DNA of 64,000 nt from Achromobacter sp. UMC46 (GTDB lineage: Bacteria; Pseudomonadota; Gammaproteobacteria; Burkholderiales; Burkholderiaceae_B), in contig NZ_LZZS01000026.1 in NCBI RefSeq assembly GCF_014170335.1, positions 62,001-126,000 on the forward strand. Direction: 5' to 3'. The notes below the pieces were generated by a model that was given only the letters and a program-made list of their open reading frames with translations, ran no database searches and was not told the DNA's origin. Position 1 is the stretch's first letter, and every line of letters begins with the position of its first letter. Both the position numbers and the translations under genes were made by a program. Below, in pieces: positions 25,685 through 33,960 of the stretch.

Positions 25685-26435
25685 CTTTCATGCGCGCGGC
25701 CAACGCCAACGATTCGATGCGGCGGGCGGCGGACTGCAGCAGCGCCGTCGTCTTGTCCTGCGCGATCGTGTTCAACCGGGTCGCCAGGAACGTGACCGTC
25801 AACGCGCCGAAGATGCGGCGGTCTTCCTGGAACACCGGCACCGCGATGCCCGCCCGCTCGGGCGAGATCTCCCCCACTCCCAGATAGGCGCCCTGCACGC
25901 GGATCGTGTCCAGCTTCGCCGTGAATTCGCCCAGGGTGTCGCCCAGGCCCAGCGCGCGGACTTCGTCCGTATGCGCCTCGTACAGCTTGCGCTGGTCCTT
26001 GCGCGGCAGGAACGCCACGATGGTCTTGGCCGTGGCGCCGCGGAACAAAGGATGCGCGCGGCCGCGGCCGTGCGGGATGCCCAGTTCGTCGGGGCCGCGT
26101 TCGTGGTGGATATTCAGGATGCGCAAGCCATGGATCACGCTGAGCAGCACGTCTCCGCCCACCTGATCGACCACCTCTCGCATGATCGGCCGCGCCACGG
26201 CCAGCACCGGGTCGCCATCGATGATCAAGTGATCCAGTTCGATGATGCGGGGGCCCAGCTTGTAGCCGCCGCCCGTCATGCGCAGCAGATAGCCCAGGTC
26301 GGACAGGTCGCGGATGTAGCGGTAGCCCGTAGGGGCCGAATACGCCAGGCGGGAAATGATGTCTTCGGCCGTAAGCACCGGAGTGTCTAGGCTGAAGAGG
26401 TCAAGAATCGCCAGGGCTCGCTTCAGGGTGGACAT
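25665..26435 (-). CDS. IclR-family transcriptional regulator
   Basis: 256 aa. An N-terminal winged helix (STLKRALAILDLFSLDTPVL, then TAEDIISRLAYSAPTGYRYI) precedes the IclR effector domain, ending with a region around GVGEISPERAGIAVPVFQED. The ATG at 26435 is chosen; a TTG five codons upstream is possible, and neither has a clear ribosome site. It diverges from the Bug/CE4 operon at 26658 across an AT-rich spacer with palindromes and most likely controls that operon in response to a catabolic intermediate. Confidence 0.88.
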   Translation of the reverse strand: MSTLKRALAILDLFSLDTPVLTAEDIISRLAYSAPTGYRYIRDLSDLGYLLRMTGGGYKLGPRIIELDHLIIDGDPVLAVARPIMREVVDQVGGDVLLSVIHGLRILNIHHERGPDELGIPHGRGRAHPLFRGATAKTIVAFLPRKDQRKLYEAHTDEVRALGLGDTLGEFTAKLDTIRVQGAYLGVGEISPERAGIAVPVFQEDRRIFGALTVTFLATRLNTIAQDKTTALLQSAARRIESLALAARMKEQAPAP

Positions 26436-26573
26436 GGGGTCTTTGGGCAAGGAACAACGCGGGACCGGCGCAGCGTATCACAGCGTTCCGCCCCGCCGCC
26501 GCGCCTCATGAAGGCAATCTATCGGCATCGCGGCCCGCAGCAGACTTGAGCTATCGTCTTTCCTGTTTTTATC

Positions 26574-26621
26574 ATTTATAGATAAATACTAATTGGTAAG
26601 TATGATTTTTTATCGAATAAT
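26574..26621 (+). promoter_or_regulatory. Promoter and palindrome upstream of the Bug/CE4 operon
   Basis: TTGGTA (26593-26598), a 17-base spacer and AATAAT (26616-26621) give a good plus-strand promoter 37 bases before the gene. Upstream lies the perfect palindrome ATTTAT-AG-ATAAAT (26574-26587), a candidate site for the divergent IclR protein. The whole spacer is markedly AT-rich against the surrounding genes. Confidence 0.5.
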
Positions 26622-26657
26622 GATATCCAACTAAAAGCAGAACCCAAGGGGAAAACC

Positions 26658-27677
26658 ATGAAGCAGTCACGCAGCAGCAATGAACCGCACGGCGGCGTCA
26701 GCCGCCGGCAATTCCTGACGGCCTCTGCCGCGGCCCTGGCCGGCGCGGCGGTCGCCCGGCCCGGCCAAGCCTGGGCGGCGGACTACCCGGCGCGCGCCAT
26801 CCAGTTCATCGTGCCCTTTCCCGCCGGCGGCGGCACCGATCTGGTGGCCCGGCCGCTGGCGCAGGGCATCGGCGAAGCGCTCAAGCAAAGCGTGGTCGTC
26901 ATCAACAAGGGCGGGGCCGCGGGCAATATCGGCACCCAGCAGGCCGCGCGCTCGGCCCCCGACGGCTACACGGTGGCGCTGGGTTCCACCGGCACGCACA
27001 CCGTGAACCAGAGCCTGTACGAGAATATCGGCTACGACCCAGTCAAGGACTTCGAACCGGTGTCGATGGTCTGCTACTACAACAACGTGCTGGTCGTGCA
27101 TCCGTCGTTTCCGGCGCGGACCCTGCAGGAACTGGTCGCCCTCATCAAGGCCAACCCGGGCAAGTATTTCTACGGCATCACGCAGAACGGCAGTTCGGCG
27201 CATCTGGCCATGGAACTGCTGAAGGCCACGGCCGGGCTGGACCTGCCCGGCGTGCCGTACAAGGGCGCGGCGGCGGCGGTCAACGATTTCCTGGGCGGGC
27301 AGTTCCCCATCCTGATGGACGTGGTGATCAACCAGCAGCAATTCATCCACGGCGGCAAGTCGCGCCCGTTGGCGGTGACATCCGCGCAGCGCGCGCAGGC
27401 GCTGCCGGACGTGCCCACCGTGGCCGAGTCCGGCTTCCCCGGCTATCAGGCCATCGGCTGGAACGGCGTGTTCGTGCCCGCGGGCACGCCGGCCGCCATC
27501 GTCAGGACGCTGAACAGCGCAGTGCAAAGCGCGCTCAAGCAGCCCGCGCTGGCGCAACTGACGCAAAACGGGTTGGAGCTGCATGGCGGCACGCCCGAAG
27601 AACTGGGCCGCTTCGTCGCCAGCGAAAGCGAGAAGTGGCGCGCCCTGATCAAAAACGCCGACATCAAGGCCACCTGA
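26658..27677 (+). CDS. Bug-family (TctC) periplasmic solute receptor, Tat signal
   Basis: 339 aa. The N-terminus SRRQFLTASAAALAGAAVAR is a twin-arginine signal, so it is probably exported folded. The mature part has the Bug pattern: YPARAIQFIVPFPAGGGTDL, VINKGGAAGNIGTQQAARSA, IGYDPVKDFEPVSMV and LPGVPYKGAAAAVNDFLGGQ. Bug proteins bind carboxylates, amides or ureides and either feed TctAB permeases or act as extracellular sensors. No tctA/tctB is present, the usual orphan situation in Alcaligenaceae. First gene of an operon with two CE4-fold proteins (one base overlaps the next gene). Confidence 0.88.
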   Translation: MKQSRSSNEPHGGVSRRQFLTASAAALAGAAVARPGQAWAADYPARAIQFIVPFPAGGGTDLVARPLAQGIGEALKQSVVVINKGGAAGNIGTQQAARSAPDGYTVALGSTGTHTVNQSLYENIGYDPVKDFEPVSMVCYYNNVLVVHPSFPARTLQELVALIKANPGKYFYGITQNGSSAHLAMELLKATAGLDLPGVPYKGAAAAVNDFLGGQFPILMDVVINQQQFIHGGKSRPLAVTSAQRAQALPDVPTVAESGFPGYQAIGWNGVFVPAGTPAAIVRTLNSAVQSALKQPALAQLTQNGLELHGGTPEELGRFVASESEKWRALIKNADIKAT

Positions 27678-28561
27678 TGCAACGATTCCCCTACGGCGCG
27701 GCGGTCCGCGCCGACGACAACCCCTGGCTGCCGCTGGACCGCGAACTGCGGGCGCAAGGCTTGCGTGCCGCCGGCGCGGCGCCGGTGCGCGCCGTGGTCT
27801 GCGTCACCGTCCACGTGGACGGCCCGGCCGTCGAAGTCGGCCGCAAGCAATTCCCGGCAGGCCCGTACACGGCCGGCCGCTACGCCATCCGGCGCGGCGT
27901 GCCCCGGCATCTGGAGATCCTGGCGCGGCACCGCATGCCCGCCACCTTCTTCGCCTGCGGCTACGACGTCGAACACTACCCCGCCCCCTTCCACGCCATC
28001 CTGGCCGCCGGCCATGAAATCGCCGCGCACGGCTATCTGCACGAGGCCTGGGACCTGGGCGACGAGGAACCCGCGCTGTTGGCGAAAACGCACCGGATCA
28101 TCCAGCAGGAACTGGGCGTGACGCCGGCGGGCTGGTGTTCGCCGTCCGGGCGCAAGAGCCATCGCACCTTGCCGGTGCTACGCCAGTTGGGCTACCGCTA
28201 TGACGCCAGCGAAAAAGACCAGGACCGGCCTTACCTGGCCGACGGCGACGACGGCTTCATCATGCTGCCCAACAACACCGTGTCGCTGGACGACTATCCG
28301 TTCTACTTCTCGGGCCACAGCCTGGCCGCCGAAGCCTGCGACAACTGGATCCAGGAATTCGAGGCCCTGCGCCAGGCCGAAGGCTATGTCCACCTGACCG
28401 TGCATCCCAAGGCGGCCGGCGGTTCCGGCACGCCCGCCCGCGCCGCCGCCCTGGACCGATTCCTGGGCCATGTCGCGGCCCAGCCCGACGTGCACGTCAT
28501 GACGCTGGAAGCGCTGGCCCGCCACTGCCTGGCCCACCCCGACAACTGGAGACGCGCATGA
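27677..28561 (+). CDS. Polysaccharide deacetylase-fold (CE4/NodB) hydrolase, PuuE-related
   Basis: 294 aa. The NodB barrel is recognisable: VVCVTVHVDGP supplies the catalytic Asp position, MPATFFACGYDVEHYP the next strand, and GHEIAAHGYLHEAW the metal-binding HxxxH. The sequence resembles allantoinase/cytosine-amide hydrolase branches of CE4 more than cell-wall deacetylases, and there is no signal peptide, so a small cytoplasmic amide is the likely substrate. It overlaps the Bug stop (TGATG) and the next gene (ATGA); the three genes are coupled. Confidence 0.75.
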   Translation: MQRFPYGAAVRADDNPWLPLDRELRAQGLRAAGAAPVRAVVCVTVHVDGPAVEVGRKQFPAGPYTAGRYAIRRGVPRHLEILARHRMPATFFACGYDVEHYPAPFHAILAAGHEIAAHGYLHEAWDLGDEEPALLAKTHRIIQQELGVTPAGWCSPSGRKSHRTLPVLRQLGYRYDASEKDQDRPYLADGDDGFIMLPNNTVSLDDYPFYFSGHSLAAEACDNWIQEFEALRQAEGYVHLTVHPKAAGGSGTPARAAALDRFLGHVAAQPDVHVMTLEALARHCLAHPDNWRRA

Positions 28562-29328
28562 CCGCCCCCAAGACCGTGCTGGTCACCCTGAACGTGCAAG
28601 GCATCGGCCCCGAAGCCGCGACCCAGCCCGAAGCTGCGCTGCACGGGCGCGACGCGCATGGCCGCTATGCCTACGGCGGGGGCCTTGCCCGCGTGCTGGA
28701 CATGCTGCGACGCCAAGGCATCCGCGCCACGCTCTTCTGGCCGGTATTCGAAGCCGAGCGCTGCCGCGATCTGCTGGAGCAAAGCCTGCGCGACGGGCAT
28801 GAAGCCGCCTCGCAGGGCAATGCCTTCGAAGATCTGAGCACGTTGGGCGATCGCGAAGGCGAGGTGCTGGAACGCGCCCGCGACCGCCTGGCCCAATTGA
28901 CGGGCGCCACGCCGCTAGGCTTCCGCTACACCGGCAGCGCTTTCTCGGCGTGCACCGTGCCGTTGCTGCGGCAACTGGGCTACCGCTACGACAGCAGCGC
29001 GATCGATGACGACGCCCCCTACGCCCTGGACGCCGACGGCGGCGCGGGCATGGTCGAACTGCCCTGGAGCGAAGGCCTGTGCGACGCCACCCACTTCAGC
29101 CGCCGCGTCACCCAGGACCGCGCCTATGCGCACTGGGTGGAACAGGGCGACGCGTTGCTGGCGGCCGAGGGCTACGCCTGCCTGACCCTGCATCCGCGCG
29201 CAGACAACGGCGTCGGCCGCGCGGCGCGGCTGCAGAAAGTGGAGCAATTGCTGGAACGCTTCCGAACGGCGGGCGCCGAGTTCACCGCCTGCGGCGACCT
29301 GGCGGCGCGCGCCTTGCAAGCAGGATAA
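28558..29328 (+). CDS. CE4-fold protein lacking the metal-site residues, paralogue of the preceding gene
   Basis: 256 aa. The fold can be followed from VLVTLNVQGIG through GIRATLFWPVFEAE to LLRQLGYRYDSS, all aligning with the preceding protein. At the metal site, however, VHVDGP is replaced by LNVQGIG, and AAHGYLHEA by ASQGNAFED, so the Asp and both His are missing. It may be a non-catalytic partner of the 27677 product, perhaps a subunit or sensor. The start overlaps the preceding stop by four bases. Confidence 0.65.
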   Translation: MTAPKTVLVTLNVQGIGPEAATQPEAALHGRDAHGRYAYGGGLARVLDMLRRQGIRATLFWPVFEAERCRDLLEQSLRDGHEAASQGNAFEDLSTLGDREGEVLERARDRLAQLTGATPLGFRYTGSAFSACTVPLLRQLGYRYDSSAIDDDAPYALDADGGAGMVELPWSEGLCDATHFSRRVTQDRAYAHWVEQGDALLAAEGYACLTLHPRADNGVGRAARLQKVEQLLERFRTAGAEFTACGDLAARALQAG

Positions 29329-29372
29329 GGGCCATCAGCACCCGTAGCGCGTCATTGGGTAAACCCTGAGCA

Positions 29373-29390
29373 ATATTGGCGCCAAAATAA
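29373..29390. promoter_or_regulatory. TTGGCGCCAA operator copy 1, before the C45 acyltransferase gene
   Basis: ATATTGGCGCCAAAATAA, containing the 10-base palindrome at 29376-29385. The whole 18-mer is repeated exactly at 37582-37599, and the core again at 42854-42863, each before a unit of the same functional set. It lies 65 bases before the ATG at 29456. Presumed shared regulator site. Confidence 0.6.
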
Positions 29391-29455
29391 GCTAACATTT
29401 TTGAAATATCGATTTCCCCTTCCGACTACACGGCGCGCGTCGCCGCTTACCGTCC

Positions 29456-30592
29456 ATGACCCAGATCACCCAATTCCCTTTCGTATCGGTTTCCGGCACG
29501 CCCGAAGCCCGTGGCCGCTCCTATGGCCAACAAGCCGCCGACCGCGTGCGCAAAAGCGCGGCCATGTACGGCCAGACGCTGGTCGACCTGGGCTACGACG
29601 CCATGGCGCGCACCCAGCTCATCGCCCATTTCGCGCGTGAAATCGAGGACTTCGCCCCGCACTACCTGGAAGAAATGCGCGGTATCGCCGCGGGCGCCGA
29701 CGTGCCGTTCGAAGACATCGTCATGGTGAACGCGCGCACCGAAGTCGTGGCCAAGGCGCGCGCTGAAAAGAAAAAGGCCGCCGAACTGGAACCGGGCGAC
29801 GGCTGCACCGGCGCCCTGATCCTGCCCACGCGCTCGGCCAACGGCAACCTGATCCACGGCCAGAACTGGGACTGGCGCGCCGAATGCGCCGAAACCGCCA
29901 TCGTGCTGCGCGTGCGCAACGACAACGGCCCGGACATCCTGACTTTCGTTGAAGCCGGCGGCCTGGCCCGCAGCGGCCTGAACAGCGCCGGCGTATCCAT
30001 CACCGCCAACTACCTGGAATCCGACCGCGACTTCCGCCAACTGGGCGTGCCGCTGTCGCTGATCCGCCGCAAGGTGCTGGAACAGCAGCATTTCGCGCTG
30101 GCCATCAAGGCCGTCGCCACCACGCCCAAGTCGTGTTCGAACAACATCATGATCGGCATGGCCGCCGGTTTCGGCGTGGACTACGAATGCACCACCGATG
30201 AAGCCTTCCCGATCTACCCGGGCGCCGACGACCTGATCGTGCACGCCAACCACTGGGTCAGCGAAGTGGCGCTTGGCAAGCTGCGCGACACCGGTCGCGC
30301 CAGCACGCCGGAAAGCGCCTACCGCGACTGGCGCGTGCGCCGCCTGCTGAACGAGAAGACGCAACTGACGCGCGAAGACTTGAAGCGCGCGCTGTTCGAC
30401 GACTTCGGCGCGCCCTATTCCGTTTGCCGCCCGCCGCGCCCCGGCAGCCACGACAACCTGTCGGCCACGGTCGCCATGGTCGTGATGGAACCCGCCGCCG
30501 GCCTGATGGAAGTGGCGCCGCTGCCCGCGCTGAACCGCACGTTCACCCGTTACAGCCTGACCGCAGAACCCGAACTGCTGGCCGCCGCCTGA
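29456..30592 (+). CDS. C45-type Ntn acyltransferase/amidase (isopenicillin-N acyltransferase-like)
   Basis: 378 aa. The key sequence is GDGCTGALILPT, where the Gly116-Cys117 bond matches the self-cleavage site of the acyl-CoA:6-APA acyltransferase family (DGCTT in the fungal enzyme); Cys117 would be the N-terminal nucleophile after cleavage. NLIHGQNWDWRAE and the later SCSNNIMIG segment are also family features. Such enzymes transfer or hydrolyse N-acyl groups on small amides. No signal peptide is seen. It is followed after 35 bases by a family 5 binding-protein gene and preceded by operator copy 1. The ribosome site is weak. Substrate unknown. Confidence 0.8.
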   Translation: MTQITQFPFVSVSGTPEARGRSYGQQAADRVRKSAAMYGQTLVDLGYDAMARTQLIAHFAREIEDFAPHYLEEMRGIAAGADVPFEDIVMVNARTEVVAKARAEKKKAAELEPGDGCTGALILPTRSANGNLIHGQNWDWRAECAETAIVLRVRNDNGPDILTFVEAGGLARSGLNSAGVSITANYLESDRDFRQLGVPLSLIRRKVLEQQHFALAIKAVATTPKSCSNNIMIGMAAGFGVDYECTTDEAFPIYPGADDLIVHANHWVSEVALGKLRDTGRASTPESAYRDWRVRRLLNEKTQLTREDLKRALFDDFGAPYSVCRPPRPGSHDNLSATVAMVVMEPAAGLMEVAPLPALNRTFTRYSLTAEPELLAAA

Positions 30593-30627
30593 CCGGCAAC
30601 GCGTCCGCGCAACCCGAGGAAATATCA

Positions 30628-32190
30628 ATGACGAACCATTGTTTGCGCGCCGCGGTTGCGCTGGCGCTTGCCGGCCTGGCCGGCGCGGCCGCCGCCCAAC
30701 CGGCGCCGCCGCTGCGCATCTCGCTGACGGCCGACATCCGTTCCACCGAACCTGGCGTCAACCGCGACAGCAACAGCGACGCGGTCGTGCTGCACATCGT
30801 CGAAGGCCTGGTCGCCTACGGCGAAGACGCCGAAGTGCGTCCGCTGCTGGCCAAGTCGGTCGACATCAGCCCCGACGGCAAGACCTATACGTTCAAGCTG
30901 CGCGACGGCATCACGTTCCACAACGGCAAGCCGATGACGTCGGCCGACGTGCTGTGGACCTGGCAGCACTACACCGCTGCCAATTCCGGCTGGCGCTGCG
31001 CCAGCGAATTCGACGGCCGCGGCACGGTGAAAGTCACTAGCGTGGACGCGCCCGATGCGCAGACGGTGGTCTATCACCTGGAAAAGCCCACCAGCCTGTT
31101 CCTGGCGTCGCTGGCCCGCACCGACTGCGGCGGCACCGGCATCCTGTCCAAGGATTCCGTCGGCGCGGACGGCGCCTGGATCAAGCCCATCGGCACCGGC
31201 CCGTTCGAATTGGCGGAATGGAAGCGCGGCGAATACATCCGCCTGACCAAGTTCGCCGGCTATTCGAACCTGGACGGCAAGCGCGACGGCTACACCGGAT
31301 CCAAGCGTCCGCTGGTGGACGAAGTGCGCTTCATGATCGTGCCAGACGACTCCACCGCCAAGGCCGCCTTGCAGCGCGGCAACATCGACATCATCGAAGA
31401 CGTGTCCAACAACGACGTCCCCGTGCTGCAAGGCACGCCGAACGTGAAGGTGGCCTACGCGCCGGTGATGAGCATGACGGCGCTGCTGCTGCAGACCAAG
31501 GATCCGGTATTGTCCAGCCCGAAGATGCGCCAGGCCCTGGCCCACGCCATCGATTACAAGCAGTTGGCCGCCGCGGTCACCGAAGGCCTGGCACAGCCCA
31601 ACAATTCCATCGTGCCGCTGGTCTCGCCCTTCCATGACGCGGCCCAGAAGCAAGGCTGGGACTACGATCCCGCGCAAGCGCAGAAGCTGCTGAAGGAGGC
31701 CGGCTACAAAGGCCAGGAGCTGACGATCCTGACCACGAAGCGCTACCCGCAGTCGTATAACTCGGCCGTGATCGTGCAGGCGATGCTGCAGTCGGTGGGC
31801 ATCAATGCGCAATTGTCGGTGGTGGAATGGGCGACGCAGCTGGACCGCTATAACGCGGGCACTTACCAGATGATGACGTTCCCCTATTCGGCGCGCCTGG
31901 ACGCGGCGCTGAATTACGAGATGGTGACGGGCGACAAGGCCAAGCAACCGCGCAAGATCTGGGACAACCCCGAGGCCGCGAAGCTGGTGGAAGCGGCGTC
32001 CGTGGATACGGACCATGCCAAGCGGCAGGCGGCGTTCGACCAGCTGCATCAGCTGTTCCTGGCGGATGTGCCGAGCATTCCGCTTTATAACGGGCTGGAT
32101 ATCGGGGCTTACCGGAGCAACATCAAGGGGTATCAGCCTTGGGCGGTGAAGAAGCCGCGTGCTTGGGAAGTGGAGCGGGTGGCGCAGTAG
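30628..32190 (+). CDS. ABC family 5 substrate-binding protein, paralogue of the 35986-37542 product
   Basis: 520 aa with a Sec signal ending AGAAAAQ. The mature protein starts LRISLTADIRSTEPGVNRDS. It shares long identical or near-identical stretches with the other binding protein of this region (WIKP.GTGP, YTGSKRPLVDEV versus YVGSKRPLVDEV, VEWATQLDRYNAG versus LEWATQLDRYNTG), so the two are recent paralogues with related ligands. GAGGAAAT precedes the ATG. Probably cotranscribed with the C45 gene. No transporter genes follow here; the DppBC-DF importer at 38.4-41.9 kb is the likely partner. Confidence 0.85.
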   Translation: MTNHCLRAAVALALAGLAGAAAAQPAPPLRISLTADIRSTEPGVNRDSNSDAVVLHIVEGLVAYGEDAEVRPLLAKSVDISPDGKTYTFKLRDGITFHNGKPMTSADVLWTWQHYTAANSGWRCASEFDGRGTVKVTSVDAPDAQTVVYHLEKPTSLFLASLARTDCGGTGILSKDSVGADGAWIKPIGTGPFELAEWKRGEYIRLTKFAGYSNLDGKRDGYTGSKRPLVDEVRFMIVPDDSTAKAALQRGNIDIIEDVSNNDVPVLQGTPNVKVAYAPVMSMTALLLQTKDPVLSSPKMRQALAHAIDYKQLAAAVTEGLAQPNNSIVPLVSPFHDAAQKQGWDYDPAQAQKLLKEAGYKGQELTILTTKRYPQSYNSAVIVQAMLQSVGINAQLSVVEWATQLDRYNAGTYQMMTFPYSARLDAALNYEMVTGDKAKQPRKIWDNPEAAKLVEAASVDTDHAKRQAAFDQLHQLFLADVPSIPLYNGLDIGAYRSNIKGYQPWAVKKPRAWEVERVAQ

Positions 32191-32228
32191 GCTTGGTAGT
32201 GCAGGCGGTTTTTGTTGTAGGCCGCCCA

Positions 32229-32383
32229 TCGGCGCAGCCACCCTGACGGCGCGCGCCCACGATTGCGGTCCGGAGCCTTCGCTCCGGACTGCCCCTTTGT
32301 CATCTTCGTTGCGGCCTGCGGCCGCTTCCTTCAGATTCCCTCGGGCGCATCAAGGTTGCGCGCCGTCAGGGTGGCTGCGCCGA
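32229..32383. repeat. 155-bp element bounded by 26-bp perfect inverted repeats
   Basis: The left arm 32229-32254 and right arm 32358-32383 are exact reverse complements (26 bases; each contains CAGCCACCCTGACGGCG or its complement). The similarity continues imperfectly outward (GTAGGCC / CGGGCTAC). Inside is a second hairpin with 9-base arms GTCCGGAGC (32268-32276) and GCTCCGGAC (32281-32289). No open frame fits. It could be a miniature inverted-repeat element or a very large terminator/RNA structure after the binding-protein gene. The rest of the 32191-32798 gap shows only the operator at 32687-32716. Confidence 0.6.
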
Positions 32384-32686
32384 CGGGCTACCAGCGTCTT
32401 GGCTTGAGGCGCTGCTAGACCCGTGGTGGGTGGAGAGTCTTGCGTCGCCCGCCGAATTGCGGCCGCGCGGGCGGCCACAATCGGCATACATGGTTGTGGG
32501 CGTCGTGGCGGTGTCCGTCCTGCGTGTGGCGGCATGCCTAAGCAGGCGTATTTCCCTTCCTTGTGCGCGAATTCCGCCCTTTTGGGCGAATTGCCCTTTC
32601 TCCGGGCCTGTTCCGCTCCGTCCTGGGCGGAATCCCCTTCCCCTTCTTCGCCTTCCCCCGCTGATTTCGTTCGGTTCGAGTATTCG

Positions 32687-32716
32687 GGATACTACTGGTA
32701 TCCCATTGGGATACCA
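32687..32716. promoter_or_regulatory. Three alternating half-sites, candidate operator of the GntR at 32799
   Basis: GGGATAC, GGTATCCC and GGGATACC occur in alternating orientation. The right pair makes a 21-base palindrome: TGGTATCCC (32696-32704), ATT, GGGATACCA (32708-32716). It lies 83 bases before the GntR start. FCD/GntR proteins commonly bind short palindromes of the form TGGTNNNACCA, so autoregulation of this operon is likely. Confidence 0.55.
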
Positions 32717-32798
32717 ATGAAGTACCGTTCAGCCATCGCATCGGCCGCAACCCGGTTTTCGGGTGGGCGGCGCCGCTTCCATTTCCTGCAACACGCTT

Positions 32799-33437
32799 AT
32801 GAACGCTACGCAACGCACCTATCAAACGCTTCTGGACCAAATCGTTTCGCGCCGGATTCCGGCTGGCGAAGTGCTGGAAGAGCGGCGGCTGGCCGATGAA
32901 CTGGACGTGTCGCGCACGCCGTTGCGCGCCGCGATGAACCGGCTGCTGGGCGAAGGCATGCTGGAGCGCCTGTCCAACGGGTCGATCGTGGTGCGGTCGT
33001 TCGGCGTGACGGATCTGCTGGAACTGCTGCAGATCCGTAGCCTCTTGGAAAGCGAGGCGGCGGCGATGGCGACGGGGCGTATTCCGGCCGAGCCGCTGGA
33101 AGGACTCCGCACGCGTCTCCAGGCCTTGCTGGACGGCCAGACGCCTGACGAAAAATCGGACTGGGAGGTCGACAACGCCCTGCATGACCTGGTTGCCGCC
33201 TATTGCGGCAACCGGAACCTGGCGTCGATGATCACCGCGACCCGCCGGCAAGTGCGGATGTGCGACGTCGAACGTTTGCCGCAGCGGCAGGTGCAAGCCC
33301 GGGAGGAACACCTGGCGATCGTGCTCGGCCTGTTGTCGGGCGATTCCGCGCGCGCGCGCCAGGCGATGGCCGCCCATCTGGAGAGCGTGCGCCGCAGCTA
33401 CGTCAATTCGCTGGGATACCTTTCCCATGGCGCCTGA
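32799..33437 (+). CDS. GntR-family (FCD type) regulator of the ureide operon
   Basis: 212 aa from the ATG at 32799 (MNATQRTYQTLLDQIVSRRI). A winged helix (GEVLEERRLADELDVSRTPL) is followed by an all-helical FCD ligand domain with acidic and His residues (LLESEAAAMATGR; DNALHDLVAAYCGN). It overlaps the ureidoglycolate lyase gene by 11 bases, so it is the first gene of the operon it most likely controls. Candidate operator at 32687-32716. Confidence 0.88.
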   Translation: MNATQRTYQTLLDQIVSRRIPAGEVLEERRLADELDVSRTPLRAAMNRLLGEGMLERLSNGSIVVRSFGVTDLLELLQIRSLLESEAAAMATGRIPAEPLEGLRTRLQALLDGQTPDEKSDWEVDNALHDLVAAYCGNRNLASMITATRRQVRMCDVERLPQRQVQAREEHLAIVLGLLSGDSARARQAMAAHLESVRRSYVNSLGYLSHGA

Positions 33438-33936
33438 CGTGCCGAATCCTCAACCGGTCGTGCGCGTACAGCCTCTTACCCCCGACGCGTTCGCGCCTTA
33501 TGGCGAGGTGGTTGCGCACCAAGGCACGGAACGCCGCCACCACCTGACCGAGCCGATGCGGCACGGGCCGCAAGTCATGCGGCAGGCCTGCTGGGTCAGC
33601 CGCGTGAATGCCCGGGCGGCCGGTCCCGTCGTGATCGAACTGATGGAACGGCATCCGCATGCGGCCCAGACCTTCGTTCCCCTGACGGCGACGCCCTACC
33701 TTGTCGTGGTCGCGCCGACCGGGGCCGACGGCTTGCCGGATATGGCGCGGCTGGAGGCCTTTCTGGCTTCCGGCAGCCAGGGCGTGTGCTATCGCGTCGG
33801 CACCTGGCATCACGGCCTGACCGTGCTGGGCGGGCCGGCAGAATTCCTTGTCTTGATGGGCCAGACCGGCCGCGACGACGACGACGAATTCTGGCAGGCG
33901 CCGGCCCCTCATGCCGTCGTTTCCCTTCCCGATTGA
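33427..33936 (+). CDS. allA: Ureidoglycolate lyase family protein (AllA type)
   Basis: 169 aa, the size of AllA. Features include VRVQPLTPDAFAPYGEVVAH at the start, PHAAQTFVPLTATPYLVVVA, and GVCYRVGTWHHGLTVLGGPA, where the WHH segment belongs to the cupin-like active site. AllA cleaves (S)-ureidoglycolate to glyoxylate and urea in allantoin breakdown. The adjacent PuuE-type gene supports a ureide pathway, but allantoicase and urease genes are not in the window, so a related ureide or hydantoin substrate is possible. Cytoplasmic. It overlaps the GntR gene by 11 bases. Confidence 0.82.
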   Translation: MAPDVPNPQPVVRVQPLTPDAFAPYGEVVAHQGTERRHHLTEPMRHGPQVMRQACWVSRVNARAAGPVVIELMERHPHAAQTFVPLTATPYLVVVAPTGADGLPDMARLEAFLASGSQGVCYRVGTWHHGLTVLGGPAEFLVLMGQTGRDDDDEFWQAPAPHAVVSLPD

Positions 33937-33960
33937 CTCCTCTCAGGTGGCTTGTCCGTC

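Noticed and set aside
29329..29455. Promoter for the C45 gene overlapping operator copy 1
   Set aside because: No -35/-10 pair with acceptable spacing could be fitted on the plus strand, so only the operator is reported.
32423..32899. Open frames in the gap before the GntR gene
   Set aside because: No ribosome site and no conserved-looking sequence; they run through the operator and into the gntR start in another frame.
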